This document shows, piece by piece, positions 57,637-64,000 of a stretch of DNA of 64,000 nt. The position numbers were made by a program, and so were the translations under genes. The stretch covers positions 17,699-81,698 of the forward strand of contig JAGBFJ010000010.1 of NCBI GenBank assembly GCA_017936545.1. Reading direction: 5' to 3'. The notes beneath the pieces were generated by a model. It was not told the origin of the DNA. It was given only the letters and a program-made list of their open reading frames with translations, and searched no databases. Source of the stretch: Sutterella sp. GTDB lineage: Bacteria; Pseudomonadota; Gammaproteobacteria; Burkholderiales; Burkholderiaceae_F. Within the stretch, counting starts at the first letter, position 1, and each line of letters starts with the position of its first letter.

Positions 57637-59031
57637 ATGGCCCCTAGATCTCAGAAGACCAAAACCGAATTCGTCTGCACGGAATGCGGCGGAACGACCA
57701 TCAAGTGGCAGGGACAGTGTCCGCACTGCCGGGCCTGGAATACGCTGCAGGAATTCAAGCCCGCACAGGGCGCGGCGGCCCGTTTCGGCTCGTCCGGCCG
57801 AAGCGTGTCGGGCTTCGTGGATACGACGGGATCCCTGCAGGATCTCGCGGACGTCCGGATTGAGGAGGTCCCCCGCACCGTGACCGGACTCGGCGAATTC
57901 GACCGCGTCATGGGCGGCGGCCTCGTGAAGGGCTGCGTCGCATTGATCGGCGGCGATCCCGGCATCGGCAAGTCGACGCTCCTTCTTCAGGTGATGGCCC
58001 GTCTCGTCGGGCTCGGACGTTCCGCGCTCTACGTCTCGGGCGAAGAAAGTCCCTCCCAGATCGCGCTTCGCGCCCAGCGTCTGCAGGTGGAGCCCCGCGG
58101 TCTTAGTCTGATGAGCGAAATCGAGCTCGAGCATATCGAACAGGTCCTCTCCGAGCGCAAGCCCGAATTCGTGGTCATCGACTCGATTCAGACCATCTTC
58201 TCAAGCGCGCTCGACAGTGCGCCGGGATCCGTCTCCCAGGTCCGCGAATGCGCTGCGCGGCTCACGCGCATGGCGAAGACGAACGGCACCACGCTGATCT
58301 TCGTCGGCCACGTGACGAAGGAGGGATCCCTGGCCGGTCCGCGCGTGCTGGAGCACATCGTCGACACCGTGCTCTACTTCGAAGGCGATCAGCATTCGAA
58401 CTTCCGTCTGGTGCGCGCCTTCAAAAACCGCTTCGGAGCGGTCAACGAGCTAGGCGTCTTCGCCATGACCGATCACGGACTCCGGGGCGTGACCAATCCG
58501 TCGGCCATCTTCCTTTCCGAGTACAAGTCGAACGTGCCGGGATCGGCCGTGCTGGTGACGCAGGAGGGCACGCGTCCGATTCTGGTGGAAATTCAGGCGC
58601 TCGTCGATTCAACCCATCTGCCCGCGCCGCGGCGTCTTGCGCTCGGCGTCGATGCGCAGCGTCTGTCGATGCTCCTTGCCGTGCTTCACCGTCATGCGGG
58701 CGTCGGCTGCTTCGATCAGGACGTTTTCGTGAACGCCGTGGGCGGCGTCAAGATTACGGAGACGGCGGCCGACCTGGCGCTGCTCTGCGCCATCTATTCG
58801 AGTTTCAGAAACAAGCCGCTTCGCCGCGGACTCGTCATCTTCGGCGAAGTCGGGCTTGCCGGAGAAATCCGGCCGTCTCCGCGCGGACAGGAACGTCTGC
58901 GCGAGGCGGCGAAGCTCGGATTTTCCCGAGCGGTCATTCCCCGTGCCAATGCGCCGCGCACGCCGATCGAAGGGCTTGAAGTCGTGGCGGTCGACCGCCT
59001 GGCCGATGCGCTCGAGCAGGCCGTGCTGTGA
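57637..59031 (+). CDS. radA: DNA repair protein RadA
   Basis: A RecA-like branch-migration helicase. The product is 464 residues. It has an N-terminal zinc finger (Cys14, Cys17, Cys28, Cys31 in FVCTECGG...CPHCRAW), Walker A GGDPGIGKSTLL, the RadA-specific KNRFG (AFKNRFGAVNELG), and a C-terminal Lon-like domain (RRGLVIFGEVGLAGEIRPS). It is in line with alr; the UreE-like gene starts 128 bases later. Confidence 0.96.
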   Translation: MAPRSQKTKTEFVCTECGGTTIKWQGQCPHCRAWNTLQEFKPAQGAAARFGSSGRSVSGFVDTTGSLQDLADVRIEEVPRTVTGLGEFDRVMGGGLVKGCVALIGGDPGIGKSTLLLQVMARLVGLGRSALYVSGEESPSQIALRAQRLQVEPRGLSLMSEIELEHIEQVLSERKPEFVVIDSIQTIFSSALDSAPGSVSQVRECAARLTRMAKTNGTTLIFVGHVTKEGSLAGPRVLEHIVDTVLYFEGDQHSNFRLVRAFKNRFGAVNELGVFAMTDHGLRGVTNPSAIFLSEYKSNVPGSAVLVTQEGTRPILVEIQALVDSTHLPAPRRLALGVDAQRLSMLLAVLHRHAGVGCFDQDVFVNAVGGVKITETAADLALLCAIYSSFRNKPLRRGLVIFGEVGLAGEIRPSPRGQERLREAAKLGFSRAVIPRANAPRTPIEGLEVVAVDRLADALEQAVL

Positions 59032-59159
59032 AAAACCGTTTCAGACGTCGGGTTTCCGAGACCTTTCCGAGGCTCTTCCCGTACAATACGCAACAACATT
59101 TTTCCGGCATCGTCGGCGGAACATGTCGGTTTCGCATCTGCCGGACCAAGGATTCATAA

Positions 59160-60185
59160 ATGACGACTTTTACCAAGCTGCTGCCGCCCGAAGCGGCGCC
59201 CGCCAAGCCCATTCTCGACCGTGCCCATCCTCTCGTTCTGACGTCCGCCCAGCGAATGAGCTGGGGCGACGCCTTTGAAACCGATGCGGGCACCGTGACG
59301 GTGGCTGTCGAAGAAAAGCGTCCGCTTCTCGTCAACGACGTCTTCGTCGACGATCAGGGTCATTTCTGGGTGGTTCGTCCCGCCGTGGAAAAGGTGCTTC
59401 ATGTGACGGGCGACTTCCGCACGATGCAGGAAGCCGCTGCCGCGCTCATCAACCGCGGCGTCGAAGTGGCCGAAGCGCCGGAAGGCTTTGCCGTTCTTCC
59501 TCTTCCCAATATCGCCAAGATGCTCGGCATGATCGGTCTCGAAGTGACCGAAACGGAGGAAGCGTTCGAACCGATCCGCATTGAACGTCATGCTCACGGC
59601 GGCTGCGGCTGCGGTTGCGGCGGTCATCACCACCACCATCATGATGACGAATGCGGTTGCGGGTGCGGCGGCCACCATCACCATCATCATCATGACGAGG
59701 AAGAATGCGGTTGCGGGTGCGGCGGTCACCATCACCACCATCATGGTGAAGAAGAATGTGGCTGCGGCGGCCACGGCCATGAGCCCAAGGAAGGCGAGTG
59801 CTGCTGCGGAGGCGAGCATCACCATCATGACGGCGAATGCCAGTGCGGCGGCCACGGTCATGAACACAAGGACGGTGAATGCTGCTGCGGCGGCCACGGC
59901 CATGAGCACAAGGAAGGCGAGTGCTGCTGCCGAGGGGAGCATCACCATCATGACGGCGAATGCCAGTGCGGCGGCCACGGTCATGAACACAAGGACGGTG
60001 AATGCTGCTGCGGCGGCCACGGCCATGAGCACAAGGAAGGCGAGTGCTGCTGCGGAGGCGAGCATCACCATCATGACGGCGAATGCCAGTGCGGCGGTCA
60101 CGGTCATGAACACAAGGACGGTGAATGCTGCTGCGGCGAACACAGCCATGATCATAAGGACGGCTGCTGCTGCGGCAAGCACTGA
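59160..60185 (+). CDS. UreE-like metallochaperone with a long Cys/His repeat tail
   Basis: A 341-residue protein in two parts. Residues 30-140 resemble UreE, the urease nickel chaperone: beta-rich DAGTVTVAVEEKRPLLVNDV, then FRTMQEAAAALINRGVEV and IAKMLGMIGLEVTETEEAFE. In classical UreE the helix end reads GNRHVPLQ and the His binds nickel; here it reads INRGVEVA, and the later Tyr-His-His segment is replaced by LPLPN. The tail (144-341) has His runs, CGCGCGG blocks, and three 41-residue repeats (211-251, 252-292, 293-333). No urease genes are near. A role in nickel or other metal storage or delivery is inferred. AAGGA precedes the ATG. Confidence 0.75.
   Translation: MTTFTKLLPPEAAPAKPILDRAHPLVLTSAQRMSWGDAFETDAGTVTVAVEEKRPLLVNDVFVDDQGHFWVVRPAVEKVLHVTGDFRTMQEAAAALINRGVEVAEAPEGFAVLPLPNIAKMLGMIGLEVTETEEAFEPIRIERHAHGGCGCGCGGHHHHHHDDECGCGCGGHHHHHHHDEEECGCGCGGHHHHHHGEEECGCGGHGHEPKEGECCCGGEHHHHDGECQCGGHGHEHKDGECCCGGHGHEHKEGECCCRGEHHHHDGECQCGGHGHEHKDGECCCGGHGHEHKEGECCCGGEHHHHDGECQCGGHGHEHKDGECCCGEHSHDHKDGCCCGKH
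59790..60158 (+). repeat. Three 123-bp in-frame tandem repeats inside the UreE-like gene
   Basis: Units 59790-59912, 59913-60035 and 60036-60158 are nearly identical. Each encodes 41 residues with CCC, HHHH, CQC and GHGHEHK elements. The third unit diverges at its end. The upstream part 59600-59790 holds shorter CGCGCGG-His repeats. The near identity at DNA level suggests recent duplication. Confidence 0.9.
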
Positions 60186-60202
60186 CAGCTGAACTGATGA
60201 CG

Positions 60203-60248
60203 AAAAACGGCCTGAGGCGTGACTGCCTGCAGGCCGTTTTTCATTTTC
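60203..60248. terminator. Terminator after the UreE-like gene
   Basis: A perfect 12-bp stem, AAAAACGGCCTG (60203-60214) with CAGGCCGTTTTT (60230-60241), then CATTTTCC. The A/T ends let it work in both directions. Confidence 0.88.
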
Positions 60249-60270
60249 CCGCAATTTGAAGAGCGAGAAA

Positions 60271-60342
60271 AGACCGGCCGTGCTCATCAGCACGACCGGT
60301 CTCTGTCAGTGACCGGCACGGGGAGAGTGCCGGCGGTCACTG
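60271..60342 (-). terminator. Paired hairpins after dsbI
   Basis: The hairpin at 60307-60342 (CAGTGACC with GGTCACTG, plus inner GGCAC/GTGCC) lies directly past the dsbI stop. The second, at 60271-60302 (AGACCGG with CCGGTCT, inner CGTGCT/AGCACG), is followed on the minus strand by TTTCTCGC. The second is probably the terminator. Confidence 0.7.
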
Positions 60343-61878
60343 TCAGGGCATCGAGAGCGTGACGACCTTGTTGTGGTCGACGACTTCGATGGTCTTGCCC
60401 TTCTTGACGAGACCGCGGATGTCCGTCAGGTCGGCCGGGAGACCCCAGGCTTCCGTCACGGCTTCCTTCGCGATGTCGATCACGACGAGCACGTTGTGGT
60501 TCTTCGAAACGGCGTAGAGCTTGCCGTCTTCATACACGAGACCGGTGACATAGAGTTCGCCGAGGCTGCGCTTGTCCTTGAGGGCGGCTGCAGGCTGGAA
60601 TTCGGCGGAGAGCGTCCAGTCGGCCATCATGGCCTTCGAGATCACGAACTTCTTCTTGTTCTTGTTGTCGGGTACCGTGGCGAGGTAGACGTACTTGCCG
60701 TCGGTGGCGGACGAGTGGACGTAGCTGAACTTGGCGCGTTCGGTGTCGATGCGGCCGCGGCCGAGACCGCCGACGTGTTCAACCGTGCCGGCACCCTGCG
60801 TGAAGTTGGCCCAGCCCTTGACTTCATCGGCCTTCGGATTCCAGCGGGCGCGAACGATCGACTTGTTCATGCCCATGAGCACGAAGGCGTCGTCCTTGAA
60901 GGGCGTGATGCCGACGATGTCGAGCACGTTGGCGCTGTACCAGGGGTCGATCTGGGCATGTTCGACGGGCTTGAGATCGCTGTCGAGCTTCCAGAAGTCG
61001 TACTTGCTGGCCGCGAAGTATTCGCCGCGCACAGACGTGATCATGTTGACCGGCTGGCTGATGCCCTGGATGGCGCGCGTACCCGTAACGGTCAGCATGC
61101 CGCTGATCGCGATCGGTGCATCGGCGGCGTCATGCTTGAACGTGATGCCGAGCTTGGCGGCGTTGGGCTTGTAGGCAAAGTCCGGATCCTTGACGTCGCG
61201 CTTGCCGAGGAAGTTGATGCCGTTCCACATACCGTGCCAGCTGGCGTCGGACCAGACGACGTACTTCGGATTGAAGGAGAAGCGGACCGGATCGCCCTGA
61301 CCCCAGTTGGGCGGAAGGCCGGTGGACCACAGGGCCTGGAAGGTGTTCGAGCCGATGATGGCGGCGACGATCCAAAAGGCGGCCTTGTAGAACGGGGTGA
61401 GCGGACGGAAGGGCTTGCCCTTCATTTCGGCGATGAGCGCGTCAAAGCGCGGCGCGAGGAAGACGGCGAGGCCGAAAAGCATCACGACGCACCAGAACAC
61501 GATTTCAGCCCACATCTGGGTATGTACGCCGAAAACGTCGAGACCGAAGCCCTGGCCGACGTCGCGGGCGGCGTGGTTGCCGAGATGGCGGAAGGACATA
61601 TAGAGGCCGGAGGCCGCCATGACGAGCATCATGCCGAGATACTTCGGCTTGAAGCCGTAGCGGACCATCATGAGGGCGATGACGCCGATATAGGCCATTT
61701 CCTGACGCTGGGCCCAGCAGAGCGTGCAGGGCGAGTCGCCGAGCAGGTAGCCGAGGATGACGTTGGCGATGCCGACGGGAAGCAGAACGATCAGCAGACC
61801 GCCCCAGCAGACGATGTCGTAGAACGTCTTGGCGCGCTTGAGGTCGCGCTCGTTAACCGGAAGAGAATAATCAGTCAT
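60343..61878 (-). CDS. dsbI: DsbI-type thiol oxidase: DsbB-fold membrane domain plus periplasmic beta-propeller-like domain
   Basis: A 511-residue protein. The first 185 residues carry about five membrane segments and the DsbB-type redox motif SPCTLCWAQRQE (Cys51, Cys54), followed by FRHLGNHAARDVGQGFG. The remaining 325 residues look periplasmic and beta-rich, with repeated short strands as in a propeller (DAFVLMGMNKSIVRARWNP, KYVYLATVPDN, LYVTGLVYEDGKLYAVSKNH). This layout matches Campylobacter DsbI. It should pass electrons from a DsbA/DsbL-like partner to quinone; no such partner is adjacent on this side. The start has GAGGGG upstream, 10 bases after a small membrane-protein gene. Confidence 0.88.
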   Translation of the reverse strand: MTDYSLPVNERDLKRAKTFYDIVCWGGLLIVLLPVGIANVILGYLLGDSPCTLCWAQRQEMAYIGVIALMMVRYGFKPKYLGMMLVMAASGLYMSFRHLGNHAARDVGQGFGLDVFGVHTQMWAEIVFWCVVMLFGLAVFLAPRFDALIAEMKGKPFRPLTPFYKAAFWIVAAIIGSNTFQALWSTGLPPNWGQGDPVRFSFNPKYVVWSDASWHGMWNGINFLGKRDVKDPDFAYKPNAAKLGITFKHDAADAPIAISGMLTVTGTRAIQGISQPVNMITSVRGEYFAASKYDFWKLDSDLKPVEHAQIDPWYSANVLDIVGITPFKDDAFVLMGMNKSIVRARWNPKADEVKGWANFTQGAGTVEHVGGLGRGRIDTERAKFSYVHSSATDGKYVYLATVPDNKNKKKFVISKAMMADWTLSAEFQPAAALKDKRSLGELYVTGLVYEDGKLYAVSKNHNVLVVIDIAKEAVTEAWGLPADLTDIRGLVKKGKTIEVVDHNKVVTLSMP

Positions 61879-61888
61879 GTCGAGCCCC

Positions 61889-62056
61889 TCAGAGATTCAG
61901 CATGCCGAGGATCGACGTCGAAACGTGACCGACATACATAAAGACAACCACCGCCCAGCCGGCAACGGTGAGCCACCAGGCCCAGTTTTCCTTTTCGGGC
62001 TTCAGAATGATGATGAGCACCGCAGCGGTGAGCATCAGAAGTTCAACGAATTCCAT
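61889..62056 (-). CDS. dba: Dba-like small membrane protein, upstream of dsbI
   Basis: A 55-residue frame, MEFVELLMLTAAVLIIIL then KPEKENWAWWLTVAGWAVVV and FMYVGHVSTSILGMLNL. It has two hydrophobic segments split by a short charged loop. The stop is 10 bases before the dsbI ATG. In Campylobacter a similarly small gene, dba, precedes and is needed for DsbI production. The symbol is given by position and size, not by clear sequence similarity. Confidence 0.7.
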   Translation of the reverse strand: MEFVELLMLTAAVLIIILKPEKENWAWWLTVAGWAVVVFMYVGHVSTSILGMLNL

Positions 62057-62148
62057 AGTGATTCCGTAAGAATATCAATGAAGTAAGGACAGAAATGCTT
62101 CGCGGGCGAAGGACTTCGGTCCGTATGTCGGATGCTATGGAAAAAGGC

Positions 62149-62185
62149 CGTTAAGTAAGCCCTGAGGAGTTTTCCTTACTTAACG
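62149..62185. promoter_or_regulatory. Inverted repeat between the two divergent dsbI modules
   Basis: CGTTAAGTAAG (62149-62159) and CTTACTTAACG (62175-62185) form a perfect 11-bp dyad with a 15-base centre. It lies between the two divergent start codons, 93 bases from one and 43 from the other. Because no gene ends here, an operator for a shared regulator is more likely than a terminator. Confidence 0.55.
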
Positions 62186-62227
62186 CTTTTAAGGACTACA
62201 CTGAGAGCGGCTTACACGGAGGGAAAC

Positions 62228-62389
62228 ATGGAGAGTCTGCTATATCTGACGGCGGCCTCGGCGCTCGGCGCGCTGGCGGCCGGCCGCTCTTCACTCGGAA
62301 CCGGACTTCTGGCGGCGGGCACCGGGGTGCTTGCGCTCTATGCGTTCGCGACGGGTTTCCCCGGACTGCTGCCCGTGCTGGCTTATTAA
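62228..62389 (+). CDS. Small membrane protein, upstream of the second DsbI-like gene
   Basis: A 53-residue frame, MESLLYLTAASALGALAAGR then SSLGTGLLAAGTGVLALYAF and ATGFPGLLPVLAY, almost wholly hydrophobic with two likely membrane segments. GGAGGG lies 4 bases before the ATG. It ends 12 bases before the second DsbI-like gene and mirrors the 55-residue gene of the first module in size, topology and place. Confidence 0.7.
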   Translation: MESLLYLTAASALGALAAGRSSLGTGLLAAGTGVLALYAFATGFPGLLPVLAY

Positions 62390-62401
62390 GGAAAGCCGGC
62401 T

Positions 62402-63910
62402 ATGCGGCATGCGGACGGCATCGGACTGACGGCGGCGGCTCTGGCTGCCGGCATCCTGATCACGGAATTTCTGGCAGGCACGGTCGGACTCACGTGGTTC
62501 GGCGGCGAAGTGCCCTGCACGATGAGCGGGGTTGAACGGCTGGCCGCGGCGTTTGCCGCCGTGACGCTGATCTTTGCAGCTCTGTCGGGGCTGATCCGGC
62601 GGCTGGCGGGACTTCTCCTCATTCAGTCGCTGACCGGTCTCTGGATGTGTGCGCGGCATCTCGCCATGCAGGGGACGGGCGACGTCGGACAGGGCTTCGG
62701 TTCGACCTTCCTCGGACTGCACGGCTACGGCTGGAGCAGTCTGCTCTTCGCTGCCCTGCTGTTTTGGCTCGGCACGGCGCTCGTTTTTGCCCGGAGGGAA
62801 CATCGTGCCGATGCGGCGCCGATGCCGGCTGCTCTTCGTGCGGCGGCGGGAGCCGCTTCCCTGATTCTGCTATTGAATGCCGTCACGGCAATGATTGCCA
62901 ACGGACCTCCGCCTTTTGCAGGGGTCGGCATTCCCGACCGGCTGACGATGTCTTCCGTTCCGGGCCGCTGGTCGGCCTCATTCTGGGAACGCATTGCTGC
63001 CGGTCCGAGGCTGTCTGATCGTCCGCTTCATGGTTCATCCGCTGATGACGGCGTCAGGCTGCGCCCGGAGGACGGGCCGATCCTCCCGACGGCGCCCTCC
63101 GTGTCTGTTTCATCATCGGCGGCGCTGCCGACGCCCTTTGAAGACGGCGCTCTGCCCCGGGCTTTTGCCTGGGATCCCGACGGACGGCGTTTCGGCTGGG
63201 CGGCGGAGGATGCAAGAGCCGCGTGGACAGACAGGACGATGCACCGGGTGACCGCCAGAGCGAAGGCGGATGCCGTCAACGGTCAGACGCTGGACGCAAC
63301 GGCCGGCGCCGTCTGGTTTCGCGGCCGCTTCATCACGGCTTCCCGCAACAAGACGCTGTGGGCCCTGGAGTCCGCTTACGGCAGCGCTCCCGAGACGGCG
63401 AGAGGCCTTTCCGACGGCACGGGCAACGTCCGGCTGTCCTGGGGAAAGGCTCGTCCGGCCGTTCGGACGGTTCGAGCGAGGGATGCCTATATTCAGTCTT
63501 TTGCGGCCGATGAAAAGGGCGGACGGCTCTTCATGATGACGGCTCCGGGATCCCGTCCGTCCGGTACCGTTCTCATCACGATCGACGGCACGGATCTGAT
63601 GCCGCTTTCCGAAAGTCCGCTTCGCGCGGCGCCGGGACTCGCCGTGAAGGACGGCCGTCATCCCGGCGAATACGGCATCACGGCGGCGGTCTGGACCGAC
63701 GGCATCCTGCTGGTCTGGTGCCCGCGTTTTGCCGTGCTGCTGACGGTCGATCCGGATCGCGCCGAAGTGACGTCGGTCCGTGCGGTCGGCGGGCTGAAGG
63801 AGGTCCGGTCGATGACGGTGAGGGACGGGCGTCTGCTCTTTTTGCAGGGCGGTCAGGATGGGCTCAGCGTGGCCGCGGTTCAACTGAACGCTTTGGGAGA
63901 CAATCGATGA
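62402..63910 (+). CDS. DsbI-like paralogue with the redox CxxC changed to CxxS
   Basis: A 502-residue protein with the same plan as dsbI: about four or five membrane segments in the first 165 residues and then a large periplasmic domain. The equivalent of SPCTLCW reads VPCTMSG (Cys39, Ser42), so the second redox cysteine is gone. The next conserved segment is kept (ARHLAMQGTGDVGQGFG). The C-terminal part is shorter in strands and rich in Ala/Gly (KTLWALESAYGS, TAAVWTDGILLVWCPRFAV). It may not be an oxidase, or it may act through Cys39 alone or with Cys83. Its stop overlaps the next ATG (ATGA). Confidence 0.78.
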   Translation: MRHADGIGLTAAALAAGILITEFLAGTVGLTWFGGEVPCTMSGVERLAAAFAAVTLIFAALSGLIRRLAGLLLIQSLTGLWMCARHLAMQGTGDVGQGFGSTFLGLHGYGWSSLLFAALLFWLGTALVFARREHRADAAPMPAALRAAAGAASLILLLNAVTAMIANGPPPFAGVGIPDRLTMSSVPGRWSASFWERIAAGPRLSDRPLHGSSADDGVRLRPEDGPILPTAPSVSVSSSAALPTPFEDGALPRAFAWDPDGRRFGWAAEDARAAWTDRTMHRVTARAKADAVNGQTLDATAGAVWFRGRFITASRNKTLWALESAYGSAPETARGLSDGTGNVRLSWGKARPAVRTVRARDAYIQSFAADEKGGRLFMMTAPGSRPSGTVLITIDGTDLMPLSESPLRAAPGLAVKDGRHPGEYGITAAVWTDGILLVWCPRFAVLLTVDPDRAEVTSVRAVGGLKEVRSMTVRDGRLLFLQGGQDGLSVAAVQLNALGDNR

Positions 63911-64000
63911 AGAAGCTGCGTTCCCTTGTCTTCACGGCGCTGATGCTGCCGATGCTCGGACCGGTTTTTGCGGCCACCCCTCCGGCGGCGGACGATCAGC
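63907..64000 (+). CDS. Start of an exported protein (cut by window end)
   Basis: Only 31 residues are present: MKKLRSLVFTALMLPMLGPV then FAATPPAADDQ. This is a clear Sec signal peptide with cleavage near VFA. The ATG overlaps the stop of the DsbI-like gene by 4 bases, so the two are coupled. A DsbA/DsbL-like periplasmic thiol protein would fit the context, but nothing of the mature part is visible to test that. Confidence 0.8.
   Translation, partial: MKKLRSLVFTALMLPMLGPVFAATPPAADDQ

Noticed and set aside
59790-60158. Possible CRISPR array
   Set aside because: The repeats are 123 bp, contiguous without unique spacers, and in frame within a protein gene.
59154-60293. A minus-strand frame of 379 residues with repeating hydrophobic segments, which looks like a membrane protein
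   Set aside because: It is the antisense reading of the Cys/His repeat; CAC/CAT and GGC codons read backwards give Val, Met and Ala. The plus-strand protein has a UreE-like domain, a ribosome-binding site and a terminator.

Overview
The window is high-GC chromosomal DNA, almost fully coding on both strands. It reads as a member of the Betaproteobacteria, order Burkholderiales. The gut-associated family Sutterellaceae is my best guess, but that is an inference from gene content, not a database result. The support is gene order familiar from Burkholderiales (rimM-trmD-rplS, leuS-lptE-holA...proA, pyrG-kdsA-eno-ftsB, divergent rne/rluC, divergent lplT/alr with radA) together with anaerobic respiratory genes. 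I saw no insertion sequence, prophage, CRISPR array or rRNA operon. There is one tRNA, tRNA-Arg(CCT).

Layout. 1-2 kb: tRNA modification and ribosome genes (rimM end, trmD, rplS). 1.6-10.8 kb, minus strand: a frameshifted rlmL, proA, a molybdate-uptake cassette in the order modC-modA-modB, then holA, lptE and leuS. The mod cassette lies between holA and proA and looks damaged: modA carries two frame breaks and ModC has a degenerate P-loop. 11-20 kb: a UvrD-type helicase, tRNA-Arg, a MATE exporter, periplasmic asparaginase, argG and a cation-efflux protein. 20-31 kb: pyrG, kdsA, eno, ftsB, hslO, an RNase AM-like PHP phosphatase, a site-2 protease, a methyltransferase, bamC, two DUF805 membrane proteins and a SlyD-like isomerase. 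31-41 kb: gluQ, rne with a very long disordered tail, a 1.1 kb non-coding rne/rluC spacer, rluC, a HAD phosphatase, an orphan SbcD-like nuclease and an exported fumarate-reductase-type flavoprotein.

41.7-49.7 kb is a complete formate-respiration block: Tat-exported formate dehydrogenase (cysteine form) fdnGHI, its maturation genes fdhE and fdhD, and a Tat-exported TIM-barrel protein. These would oxidise periplasmic formate and feed quinol. The flavoprotein could be an electron acceptor, but that link is inferred. The enzyme needs a molybdenum or tungsten cofactor, which makes the damaged mod cassette notable.

49.8-59 kb: sbcDC, lplT, alr and radA. 59-64 kb is the most unusual part. A UreE-like protein has lost the usual nickel-site histidine but carries a roughly 200-residue Cys/His tail built from 41-residue tandem repeats. 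Next to it are two head-to-head modules, each a tiny membrane protein followed by a DsbI-type (DsbB fold plus large periplasmic domain) protein. One module keeps the redox CxxC. The other has CxxS and is followed by the start of an exported protein cut by the window end. An 11-bp inverted repeat lies in the shared promoter region.
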